Shown here: positions 45,458-53,509 of the stretch, in pieces
Position numbering within the stretch: position 1 is the first letter of the stretch
How the letters are laid out: each line of letters starts with the position of its first letter
Source of the DNA: Oceanihabitans iliipiscarium
Lineage (GTDB): Bacteria; Bacteroidota; Bacteroidia; Flavobacteriales; Flavobacteriaceae
Length of the DNA: 64,000 bases
Reading direction: 5' to 3'
Assembly: GCF_042686125.1 (NCBI RefSeq)
Contig: NZ_JBHUOV010000001.1
Location: forward strand, 124,001 to 188,000
Notes under the pieces: generated by a model
What the model was told of the DNA's origin: nothing
Database searches by the model: none
Seen by the model: only the letters and a program-made list of their open reading frames with translations
Program-made: the position numbers and the translations under genes

Positions 45458-46150
45458 ATGAGGTATTTATTAATAATTTTTATAAGTGTGTTAACATTAC
45501 AGCTAACTCAAGCGCAAACCTATGAAATAGGTCTATTTGCTGGTGGAAGTAATTTTATAGGTGATGTTGGCTCTACTAAATACATCAATCCTAAACAACC
45601 TGTTTTTGGTGGTATTTTTAAATGGAATCGAAGTTCAAGACACTCATTTAGATTCACACTTCTTTATTCAGAATTAGTTGGAGACGATTTAAAATCAGAT
45701 GATCCTAGAAGAAAAGAAAGAGGCTATAAATTTAACAGCCATATCATTGAAGCTTCATTAGGCTTAGAGTTTACGTTCTTCGATTTTAACTTACATAGTA
45801 GAAAAACCAACTCTACACCTTATTTATATACTGGAATAACTGTTGCTAAACATGATAACTTTCATTTTAGCCCTTCAGGAAATTTTATAAACGATAATAC
45901 TTACAGCTTTGCTTACGGTATTCCTATGGTCTTAGGCTATAAAACCCAATTAAGTGAAAGTCTTATTATAGCAGCAGAAATTGGTGCTAGATATACTTTT
46001 TCTGATGAAATAGATGGTAGTATCCCAGACGCAGAAGGCTCTATTGAAAACGCCTCTTTTGGAAATATAAATAATAATGATTGGTATGTTTTTACTGGTC
46101 TTACACTAACCTATACTTTTGGAGAAACTCCATGTTATTGTGCATTTTAA
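45458..46150 (+). CDS. DUF6089-type outer membrane beta-barrel protein
   Basis: A 230-residue protein with signal peptide (cleavage near QLTQAQ) and alternating beta strands ending in an aromatic-rich C-terminus (TLTYTFGETPCYCAF). EIGLFAGGSNFIGDVGSTKY near the N-terminus is a hallmark of this Bacteroidota family found directly before uppS and bamA. It is likely part of the outer membrane assembly locus, but the function is not known. The next gene starts right after its stop. Confidence 0.85.
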   Translation: MRYLLIIFISVLTLQLTQAQTYEIGLFAGGSNFIGDVGSTKYINPKQPVFGGIFKWNRSSRHSFRFTLLYSELVGDDLKSDDPRRKERGYKFNSHIIEASLGLEFTFFDFNLHSRKTNSTPYLYTGITVAKHDNFHFSPSGNFINDNTYSFAYGIPMVLGYKTQLSESLIIAAEIGARYTFSDEIDGSIPDAEGSIENASFGNINNNDWYVFTGLTLTYTFGETPCYCAF

Positions 46151-46891
46151 ATGAGTCTGAAGGAAAACATAAATACAAACCATTTACCAAAACATCTTGC
46201 AGTTATTATGGATGGCAATGGTAGATGGGCTAAGCAGAAAGGTATGATTCGTGCTTTTGGTCATGAAAATGGAACAAGAGCTGTTAGAGATATTGTTGAA
46301 GGAGCTGCAGAACTAGGGATTGAAAACTTAACTCTTTATGCTTTTTCTACTGAAAACTGGAAAAGGCCAAAATTGGAAGTACAAACTTTAATGAAGCTCT
46401 TGGTAAGTTCATTAAAAAAAGAGATCAAAACACTTCAAGATAACAATATCAAATTGTTTGCTATTGGAAATTTATCGGCACTACCTAAAAAAGCTCATCA
46501 AGAACTTTTAGAGGTCATTGACAACACAAAAAAGAATAACAGAATGACTCTAACTTTAGCTTTAAGCTATGGTTCGAGAGAAGAAATATTAAATACAGTT
46601 AAAAAAATAGCTGTTAAAGTTAAAAATAATATAATTTCGCCAGAAAATATTGATGAATCAGTTATAAATGAGCATCTTTACACGCGAAATTTACCAGATG
46701 TAGATTTACTGATTAGAACAAGTGGAGAACAACGTATTAGTAACTTCCTGCTTTGGCAAATAGCCTATGCAGAATTGTATTTTACAGAAACGTTATGGCC
46801 AGATTTTAAAAAGGAAAACCTATACGAGGCGATTATAGAATATCAAAAAAGAGAACGACGATTTGGGAAAACAAGTGAACAACTTAGCTAA
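46151..46891 (+). CDS. uppS: Undecaprenyl diphosphate synthase
   Basis: Cis-prenyltransferase that makes the C55 lipid carrier for peptidoglycan and O-antigen. The N-terminal motif is LAVIMDGNGRWAKQKG with catalytic Asp and the Mg/diphosphate-binding residues, followed by GHENGTRAVRDIV, LTLYAFSTENWKRP and, near the C-terminus, DLLIRTSGEQRISNFLLWQ. The 246 residues are normal. No gap separates it from the DUF6089 gene, and bamA starts 4 bp after its stop. Confidence 0.97.
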   Translation: MSLKENINTNHLPKHLAVIMDGNGRWAKQKGMIRAFGHENGTRAVRDIVEGAAELGIENLTLYAFSTENWKRPKLEVQTLMKLLVSSLKKEIKTLQDNNIKLFAIGNLSALPKKAHQELLEVIDNTKKNNRMTLTLALSYGSREEILNTVKKIAVKVKNNIISPENIDESVINEHLYTRNLPDVDLLIRTSGEQRISNFLLWQIAYAELYFTETLWPDFKKENLYEAIIEYQKRERRFGKTSEQLS

Positions 46892-46895
46892 ATTA

Positions 46896-49508
46896 ATGCC
46901 ACCATTAAAAATAACCGCTAAACAATTTTTAGCCCTATTAATAACACTATTTAGTTTAAGTACTTTTGCACAAGAAAATACATTTACTAAAGGCAACAAA
47001 TATACTATTGGAGATATTTCAGTAAATGGAAACACTTCGTTTAGTGAACAAACTATTATTACTTACTCTGGTTTAAGAAAAGGAAGTGAGATACAAATCC
47101 CAGGAGAAGATATTAGTAGTGCAATAAAAAAATTATGGAATTCTAACCTTTTTAATGATATTGATATTTACCTCAATAAAGTTGAAGGAAATGTAGCCTA
47201 TCTTGAAATTAGATTATCTGATTTACCAGAACTTAATGAATTAAAAATTAATGGTGTAAAAAGAAAATCTAAAAGAGAGACTATTATTAAAGAAAATAAA
47301 CTTGAAAAAGGAGTTAAAGTTACCGAAAACTTAATAACGACAACCAAGAATTACTTACAGAACAAATATAAAAAAGAAGGATTTTTGAACACAAAAGTTT
47401 CTATAAACACCATAGAAATTAAAGATTCTTTAAATAAACCTAAAGTCAATATGGTCTTATATATTGATAAAGGAAAAAAAGTTAAAGTCAAAGACATCGT
47501 CTTTTCTGGAAACAATGTGTTAACCGATGGTAAGTTAAAAAGAGCCATGAAAAACACAAAAAAAAGAAACTTAGTTAGAGTTTACAAACGTTCTAAATAT
47601 ATAGAAGAAGATTACAAAACCGACTTAGTTAGCCTAATCGACAAGTATAAAGAGAATGGTTATAGAGATGCTCGCATATTGTCTGATAGCTTAATCGTAA
47701 ACGATGACAAAACGGTCTCCTTAAACATAAACCTTGAAGAAGGTGAACAATATACCTTTGGAGATATTACTTTTATAGGAAATACTGTTTACTCTGATGC
47801 TGTATTAAAAAGAAAACTTCGTATTAGTAAAGGCGAAACTTATAATGGGGTCTTATTACAAGAACGTATTGCAGACGATTCATCTCCAGATGCAGACGAC
47901 ATTACCAACCTTTACCAAAATAACGGTTATTTATTCTCTAGAATTAATCCTGTTGAAGTGAATGCTGAAGGCAATGTTATTGATATGGAAATAAGAATCT
48001 CTGAAGGTAAACCAACTTACTTTAACAATGTTACCGTAACAGGTAATGATGTTACTAATGATAAAGTTATTTACAGAGAATTACGTACACGTCCTGGACA
48101 GTTATACAGTAAAGCAAATGTAATTCGTACCATTAGAGAGTTGAGCCAACTTGGTTTCTTTGATGCGGAGCAAATTAGCACCAATTTCCCTAACCCAAAC
48201 CCTAATGAAGGAACCATAGATTTAGAGTATGGTGTGGTTGAAACTGGATCTAGCCAAATTGAACTGCAAGGTGGTTATGGTGGTGGTGGCTTTATTGGTA
48301 CGCTGGGTTTATCATTTAATAACTTCTCAATAAAAAACATCCTAAACAGAAAAGCTTATACACCTGTACCTAGAGGTGATGGTCAAAAATTATCTCTGCG
48401 TTTACAGGCAAGTCGTTTCTTTCAAACTTATAGTTTCTCATTTACAGAACCTTGGCTTGGTGGTAAAAAACCTGTACAGTTTTCAACATCTGTATCACAT
48501 TCCAAACAATTTTTATATGATTCTCAAACTGGAAATGCAGACAAAAGTAAACGTTTCAATATTACGGGACTCTCTGTTGGTTTAGCAAAACGTTTATCTG
48601 CACCAGATGATTATTTCACCCTCTCACAAGCAATAAGTTTTCAGCATTATGATTTAAAAAACTATAATACAGGCTTATTTACTTTTGGAGATGGTAACTC
48701 TAACAACCTAGCCTACACTATTGGTTTAAGTAGAAATAACACATATAATGATCCTGTATTCCCTACTGGAGGATCTAACTTTACAATGAGTGCTAAATTA
48801 TCTCTTCCATATTCATTATTTAATAATGTAGATTATGCTGCATTACAAGAAGAAAGAGAAGAACAATTAGAAATAATAAATGATAGTAATAATAATGCAG
48901 TCGTAATCAATGAAGCTTCAGCCAGAGTGGGTGAAATTGATCAAGAGCGTTTTAGATGGTTAGAGTTTTATAAAATTAAATTTAAAGCAGATTGGTATTC
49001 TCGCTTAATTGGTAAACTTATTCTAAAACCTAGCTTAGAATTTGGTTTCTTAGGCGCATACAATAACGATAGAGGTGTAATCCCTTTTGAACGCTTCTTC
49101 CTTGGTGGTGATGGTTTAGGTAGCTATAGTTTAGATGGAAGAGAGGCTATTGCTCTGCGTGGTTATCCTAACCAATCTTTACAACCAGTAAATGAAAACA
49201 ATCAAGTGTCTAATGATGGAGGAACGATTTATAATAAATTCTCTTTAGAGTTACGTTACCCTATAACTTTAAAACAATCGGCTAAAATATATGTCCTTGG
49301 ATTTCTTGAAGGCGGAGTCTCTTACAATGATTTTCAAGACTATAACCCTTTTAATTTAAAAAGATCTGCTGGTTTAGGTTTACGTATATTTATGCCTGCA
49401 TTTGGACTTTTAGGAATAGATTTCGGACACGGATTTGATCCTATTCCTGGTCAAGGAACTCAAAAAAGTGGTTGGGAAACACACTTTATAATTGGACAAC
49501 AATTTTAG
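46896..49508 (+). CDS. bamA: Outer membrane protein assembly factor BamA
   Basis: Core of the machine that inserts beta-barrels in the outer membrane. After a signal peptide (to about LSTFAQE) come five POTRA domains (about residues 30-420), for example SVNGNTSFSEQTII and FIGNTVYSDAVLKRKLRI, then the 16-stranded barrel with the VRGF-type loop here as LRGYPNQ, and a C-terminal Phe. The ATG at 46896 is preferred over a TTG start inside uppS, because the latter adds eleven residues before the signal. It is followed by two chaperone genes, as in many Bacteroidota. Confidence 0.96.
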   Translation: MPPLKITAKQFLALLITLFSLSTFAQENTFTKGNKYTIGDISVNGNTSFSEQTIITYSGLRKGSEIQIPGEDISSAIKKLWNSNLFNDIDIYLNKVEGNVAYLEIRLSDLPELNELKINGVKRKSKRETIIKENKLEKGVKVTENLITTTKNYLQNKYKKEGFLNTKVSINTIEIKDSLNKPKVNMVLYIDKGKKVKVKDIVFSGNNVLTDGKLKRAMKNTKKRNLVRVYKRSKYIEEDYKTDLVSLIDKYKENGYRDARILSDSLIVNDDKTVSLNINLEEGEQYTFGDITFIGNTVYSDAVLKRKLRISKGETYNGVLLQERIADDSSPDADDITNLYQNNGYLFSRINPVEVNAEGNVIDMEIRISEGKPTYFNNVTVTGNDVTNDKVIYRELRTRPGQLYSKANVIRTIRELSQLGFFDAEQISTNFPNPNPNEGTIDLEYGVVETGSSQIELQGGYGGGGFIGTLGLSFNNFSIKNILNRKAYTPVPRGDGQKLSLRLQASRFFQTYSFSFTEPWLGGKKPVQFSTSVSHSKQFLYDSQTGNADKSKRFNITGLSVGLAKRLSAPDDYFTLSQAISFQHYDLKNYNTGLFTFGDGNSNNLAYTIGLSRNNTYNDPVFPTGGSNFTMSAKLSLPYSLFNNVDYAALQEEREEQLEIINDSNNNAVVINEASARVGEIDQERFRWLEFYKIKFKADWYSRLIGKLILKPSLEFGFLGAYNNDRGVIPFERFFLGGDGLGSYSLDGREAIALRGYPNQSLQPVNENNQVSNDGGTIYNKFSLELRYPITLKQSAKIYVLGFLEGGVSYNDFQDYNPFNLKRSAGLGLRIFMPAFGLLGIDFGHGFDPIPGQGTQKSGWETHFIIGQQF

Positions 49509-49581
49509 TTTGGCACGATATTTTCTATTAACAATTTGATTATTTATTGCAAGAATTAAAATTTTTAAAATTAAAATTCGT

Positions 49582-49589
49582 TAATTTTG
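49582..49589 (+). promoter_or_regulatory. Likely -7 element before the ompH pair
   Basis: TAATTTTG matches TAnnTTTG and lies 83 bp before the first ompH gene. No TTG at the usual distance upstream is seen, so this is only moderately supported. Confidence 0.4.
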
Positions 49590-49671
49590 GAGAGTTTAAT
49601 TCAAAAAGCGACAGAATTTACAAATAATCAATCTGTCTCCTTTAGAATTTATAAGCCATAAATTATAAAAT

Positions 49672-50736
49672 ATGAAACAGATGAAAATAAAAGTTCTTTT
49701 TTTACTGGCAGTTGTATTTATGCTAAGCTTTTCTAGTCATGCACAACGTGGCGTGAGAATTGGTTATATTGATACTGAATACATTTTAGAAAATGTCCCT
49801 GAATATCAAGAAGCTTCTACTCAACTAGAAAGCAAAGTTCAAAAATGGAAAACTGAAATTGATGGACGTTTAGGTGAAATTGAACAAAAACGTAAAGATT
49901 TAAGTAATGAAAAAGCGCTTTTAACTAATGAACTTATTAAAGAGCGTGAAGAAGATATCACTTTTGAAGAGTTAGAAATCCTAGATTACCAACAAAAACG
50001 CTTTGGTCCAAATGGTGATTTAATGATTCAAAAAAGACAGCTTATTCAACCAATACAAGATCAAATTTTTGCCGCAGTACAAGATATTGCTTCAACAAAA
50101 AAATTCGATTTTATATTTGATAAATCTGCAGATGTCGTCATGCTTTACTCAGCAGACCGTTTTGATTTAAGCGAACAAGTGATAAGAGCCATTAAACGCT
50201 CTTCAAAACGCGAACAAGCTAGTTCAAGAAAAGACAGAAAAAATGCTGAAGAAGAAGATGTTGTTCCAGAAATACACGAAGGCTTAGACGAAAGAAAAAA
50301 AGCTTTAGAAGAAAAAAAAGCGGCTCGCGCTGCTGAAGCGGCTCAACGAAGACAAGAAATTCTTGAAGCTCGTGAGGCCAAAAAAGCAGCAGCACAGAAA
50401 AGAAGAGATAGTATTATTGAAGCACGTAAAAATGCAAAAGAAAATAAACTAAACGAAAGAGAGAATACTGAAGAAACCGAAGAAAGCACAGAGGCTAGCG
50501 AAGATGATGCTAACAAGGTCATGAGTGATGAAGCTTCTAAAACTGAAGAAAAGGTTGCTGAAGAGGTCGAAGAAGATGAAGAAGAAGGTGATGGCGCACA
50601 AAAACCATTAACTGACAGAGAAAGACGTAAACAAGAACTTGAAGAACGTAAACAAAGAATATTAGAAGAGCGTAGAAAAGCAAAAGAAGAACGCGAAAAT
50701 AATGAAGCCAACGATGAAGATGGCGACGAAAATTAA
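49672..50736 (+). CDS. OmpH/Skp-family periplasmic chaperone with long charged tail
   Basis: A 354-residue relative of Skp. After a signal peptide ending SHAQR come residues typical of the family: RIGYIDTEYILENVPEYQEA and a long coiled coil, with ASTKKFDFIFDKSADVVMLY near residue 145. From about residue 185 to the end the chain is almost only Glu, Lys, Arg, Ala and Asp, about twice the usual Skp length. It probably holds unfolded outer membrane proteins for BamA; the tail's role is unknown. A shorter paralogue follows 29 bp downstream. Confidence 0.9.
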   Translation: MKQMKIKVLFLLAVVFMLSFSSHAQRGVRIGYIDTEYILENVPEYQEASTQLESKVQKWKTEIDGRLGEIEQKRKDLSNEKALLTNELIKEREEDITFEELEILDYQQKRFGPNGDLMIQKRQLIQPIQDQIFAAVQDIASTKKFDFIFDKSADVVMLYSADRFDLSEQVIRAIKRSSKREQASSRKDRKNAEEEDVVPEIHEGLDERKKALEEKKAARAAEAAQRRQEILEAREAKKAAAQKRRDSIIEARKNAKENKLNERENTEETEESTEASEDDANKVMSDEASKTEEKVAEEVEEDEEEGDGAQKPLTDRERRKQELEERKQRILEERRKAKEERENNEANDEDGDEN

Positions 50737-50765
50737 CAATTATAACACATATTAACACTTTTAAA

Positions 50766-51275
50766 ATGAAACACATTAAAACCCTATTATTAGCAGTAGC
50801 TTTATTTATTGGAGGAACTAGCTTTATGCAAGCACAAAGCAAAATTGCCCATATTAATACTCAAGAGCTTATTGCTGCAATGCCAGATATGGCCGTAGCG
50901 CAATCTGAAATGGATAAACTTGGTAAAACTTACGAGGCTGACATTAAAGCTATGGTGACTGAATACCAAAACAAAATGAAATTATACGAAGCTGAAGCTG
51001 CGACTAAAACTGACGAGGAAAATCAAAAACGTTTCGCTGAAGTACAAACAATGCAACAGAATATCCAACAATTTCAAGGTGAAGCACAACAACAAATGCA
51101 AAAGAAAGAAATTGACTTGCTAAAGCCTATTACTGAAAAAGCTAAAGCGGCTATTTTAAAAGTTGCTCGTGCTCAAGGATTCCAATACGTTATGGACTCT
51201 ACTCAAGGTGGTGGCGTAATCATGGCAGATGGTAAAGACTTACTTGCTGATGTTAAAAAAGAATTAGGTTTCTAA
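50766..51275 (+). CDS. OmpH/Skp-family periplasmic chaperone
   Basis: A 169-residue protein with signal peptide ending MQAQ, a start of mature chain SKIAHINTQELIAAMPDMAV, a long central coiled coil rich in Glu, Gln and Lys, and ARAQGFQYVMDSTQGGGVI near the C-terminus, all standard for Skp. It should bind unfolded outer membrane proteins in the periplasm and work with BamA encoded upstream. A strong terminator follows. Confidence 0.94.
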   Translation: MKHIKTLLLAVALFIGGTSFMQAQSKIAHINTQELIAAMPDMAVAQSEMDKLGKTYEADIKAMVTEYQNKMKLYEAEAATKTDEENQKRFAEVQTMQQNIQQFQGEAQQQMQKKEIDLLKPITEKAKAAILKVARAQGFQYVMDSTQGGGVIMADGKDLLADVKKELGF

Positions 51276-51300
51276 TAAACATTTCAAATAAACTATTATA

Positions 51301-51329
51301 AAGCTGTCTTTTACAAGGCAGCTTTTTTA
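51301..51329 (+). terminator. Terminator after the ompH pair
   Basis: AAGCTGTCTT pairs with AAGGCAGCTT (one G-U pair) around the loop TTAC, followed by TTTT. It closes the envelope operon. Confidence 0.85.
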
Positions 51330-51335
51330 TTTTTG
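51328..51335 (+). promoter_or_regulatory. Likely -7 element of murI
   Basis: TATTTTTG matches TAnnTTTG and lies 4 bp before the murI start codon, so the transcript would start at or next to the ATG. It overlaps the T-tract of the upstream terminator. No -33 TTG is seen at the usual distance. Confidence 0.45.
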
Positions 51336-51339
51336 TAGT

Positions 51340-52116
51340 ATGGAGCAAACTATTGGTATTTTTGATTCTGGTGTTGGAGGGACTTCCATTTGGAAAGAAC
51401 TCAACACATTATTACCTCATGAACATACTATTTATTTAGCAGATAGCAAGTATGCGCCTTATGGCTCAAAATCTAAAGACGAGATTATTGCGCTTTCTAA
51501 AAAAAACACCGAGTTTCTACTAAGTAAAGGATGTAAAATAATTGTTGTGGCTTGTAATACTGCAACCACCAATGCTATTCATTATTTACGAGAACATTAC
51601 AATGTGCCTTTTATTGGTATTGAACCTGCGATTAAACCTGCAGCTTTAAATACAAAAACTAAAGCTGTTGGCATTTTAGCCACTAAAGGAACGTTATCAA
51701 GTGAACTATTTCATAAGACTACAGATTTGTTTGCTAATGGCATTAAAGTCGTTGAGCAAATTGGAGAAGGTATTGTGCCCTTAATTGAAAGCGGAAAAAT
51801 AGCTTCTGATGAAATGAAAGCCCTTTTAAAAATGTATATGAAACCTATGCTAGATGCTAATATAGATTACTTAGTCTTAGGATGTACACATTATCCTTAT
51901 TTAGTACCTCAACTATTAGAATTAATTCCTAGCCATATAAAAATTATAGATTCTGGTGAAGCAGTAGCAAAACAAACTGAAGCTGTATTAAGGCAACATG
52001 AATGTTTAAACCATACCACCAACACACCAACGCTTCAATTTTATTCTAATGGTAACCCTAAAGTCATGTCTCAACTTTTAGGGGATTCTTATACTGTTGA
52101 ATATCTCGACTTTTAG
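51340..52116 (+). CDS. murI: Glutamate racemase
   Basis: Makes D-glutamate for peptidoglycan. The first catalytic Cys is in VVACNTATTNAI near residue 71 and the second in LVLGCTHYPYLVP near 180; IGIFDSGVGGTSIWKEL at the N-terminus holds the conserved Asp and Ser. The 258 residues are typical. The start codon lies a few bases after a TAnnTTTG box, so it may be read from a nearly leaderless mRNA. Confidence 0.96.
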   Translation: MEQTIGIFDSGVGGTSIWKELNTLLPHEHTIYLADSKYAPYGSKSKDEIIALSKKNTEFLLSKGCKIIVVACNTATTNAIHYLREHYNVPFIGIEPAIKPAALNTKTKAVGILATKGTLSSELFHKTTDLFANGIKVVEQIGEGIVPLIESGKIASDEMKALLKMYMKPMLDANIDYLVLGCTHYPYLVPQLLELIPSHIKIIDSGEAVAKQTEAVLRQHECLNHTTNTPTLQFYSNGNPKVMSQLLGDSYTVEYLDF

Positions 52117-52119
52117 TTT

Positions 52120-52242
52120 GCGTTAGTGATTGCAATGGCATCCTTTTTATGCTGAGTTTAAACGCTTAATAAGATGCTAAAAGCATTTAGCATAAAAAGA
52201 TATAATGGAAAGCACGACCAAGACTTTCTGTCTTGGTAACGC
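52120..52242 (+). ncRNA. Candidate structured RNA, resembling the Flavo-1 type
   Basis: The 136-bp gap between murI and the convergent hexapeptide-protein gene folds into nested stems: GCGTT (52120-52124) with AACGC (52238-52242); TTTTTATGCT (52144-52153) with AGCATAAAAA (52189-52198); an inner hairpin ATGCT-AAA-AGCAT near 52174-52186; and a perfect 8-bp hairpin ACCAAGAC/GTCTTGGT (52217-52237). The pattern GCGTTAGTGATTGCAATGGC, then AAAAAGATATAATGGAAAGC, recalls a repeated intergenic element I know from flavobacterial genomes; the Flavo-1 name is from memory. Strand is uncertain. Confidence 0.5.
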
Positions 52243-52252
52243 CCAAAACAAG

Positions 52253-52768
52253 CTAAGCTTTAAACCAACTTGAATACTCAATATAGTTTTCGGCAATGCG
52301 ATTAATCTCGCCAGAAATAAGTTCCTGACTAATAGCCTTTACCTTTTTTGCTGGCACTCCTGCATAAATACTGCCTGCCTCTACTCTAGTGTTTTTTGTA
52401 ACTACTGCGCCTGCCGCAATTATACTATTACTTTCTATAACACAATCGTCCATAACAATACTTCCCATGCCTATTAAAACATTGTCGTGAATCGTGCAAC
52501 CATGTACAATGGCGTTATGACCAATAGACACGTTATTTCCTATTGTTGTTGGTGATTTTTGATAAGTGGCATGAACGACAGCGCCATCTTGAATATTGAC
52601 ATTGTTCCCTATTTTAATAAAGTGAACATCGCCTCTAACCACAGCATTAAACCAAATACTACATTGGTTTCCCATGGTGACTTCGCCAACAATCGTGGCA
52701 TTTTCTGCGATATAACAATCGTCTGGTATGACTGGTGATTTTCCGTTTACTGGCTTTATGATTGGCAT
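52253..52768 (-). CDS. Gamma-carbonic anhydrase-like hexapeptide repeat protein
   Basis: A 171-residue left-handed beta-helix protein of the gamma-carbonic anhydrase/YrdA group. Hexapeptide repeats run from about residue 20 to 130, including GNQCSIWFNAVVRGDVHFIK and VSIGHNAIVHGCTIHDN. Metal-ligand His residues in VVHATYQ, IGHNAIVHG are present, so it may bind zinc or iron, though many of these proteins have no carbonic anhydrase activity. It follows the two-component genes in the same direction. Confidence 0.9.
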   Translation of the reverse strand: MPIIKPVNGKSPVIPDDCYIAENATIVGEVTMGNQCSIWFNAVVRGDVHFIKIGNNVNIQDGAVVHATYQKSPTTIGNNVSIGHNAIVHGCTIHDNVLIGMGSIVMDDCVIESNSIIAAGAVVTKNTRVEAGSIYAGVPAKKVKAISQELISGEINRIAENYIEYSSWFKA

Positions 52769-52774
52769 AAATTT

Positions 52775-53509
52775 TTATTTAAAGTACGATAATAATTCTG
52801 ATTTTTTTGAGGCCGAAACCATGATTTCTTTACCACTATTTAAAATAACATATCCTCCTTTTCCTTTAACATACTTTATCACATGATTCACGTTAATTAA
52901 ATAACTTTTATGCACTCTTGCAAAATTGTGATTTAATAACGCATCTTCAAAGTACTTTAAAGTTTTACTTACGAGTTTCTTTTTATTGGTGTTTAAATAG
53001 ATTTCGGTGTAATTATCATCGGCTTTACAATACAAGATATTATCGGTTTCGATAACTTCAAAACCATCTTGTTGAGGAATAGTGATTTTGCCATTGACAC
53101 TATTGGTTTTTGGCACAAGCACTTCGTCTTGTAAAGCATCTTCTTTGGTTTTAATTTCTACGACATAATCTACAGCTTTAATGAGTTCATCAATAGAAAT
53201 CGGTTTCATTAAATAATAACTTGCGTGTGCATTTAAAGCATCTATCGCATAATGATTATACGCGGTTACGAAAACGGTTTCAAAAGTGCGATCGCCAACT
53301 TTATCTAATAAATCAAAGGCATTACCATAAGGCATTTCTACATCTAAAAAAACAAGATCTAAGTTATTGTTTCTAATAAGGACTAGCGCTTCATCAACAT
53401 TAGCTGCTTCGCCCAGAATATGAACATTCGGACAGTATTTTTGGAGATAATTTGTTAAAATATCTCGGCTAGTTTTTTCGTCTTCTACGATGATGGCGTT
53501 TAGTTTCAT
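52775..53509 (-). CDS. LytTR-family response regulator
   Basis: A 244-residue DNA-binding response regulator. The receiver domain (about 1-120) has LNAIIVEDEKTSRDIL, the phosphorylated Asp in LVFLDVEMPYGNAF near residue 56, the conserved Thr in VFVTAYN and Lys in LMKPISIDEL. The C-terminal LytTR domain (about 140-244) has ILYCKADDNYTEIYL and FARVHKSYLINVNHV. Its start touches the stop of the histidine kinase gene, so both are coupled. The target genes are not evident. Confidence 0.94.
   Translation of the reverse strand: MKLNAIIVEDEKTSRDILTNYLQKYCPNVHILGEAANVDEALVLIRNNNLDLVFLDVEMPYGNAFDLLDKVGDRTFETVFVTAYNHYAIDALNAHASYYLMKPISIDELIKAVDYVVEIKTKEDALQDEVLVPKTNSVNGKITIPQQDGFEVIETDNILYCKADDNYTEIYLNTNKKKLVSKTLKYFEDALLNHNFARVHKSYLINVNHVIKYVKGKGGYVILNSGKEIMVSASKKSELLSYFK

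Noticed and set aside
50343..50711. Long reverse-strand frames in the first ompH gene
   Set aside because: They arise from the repetitive GAA/AAA/AGA codons of the charged tail; the forward frame has a signal peptide and family motifs.
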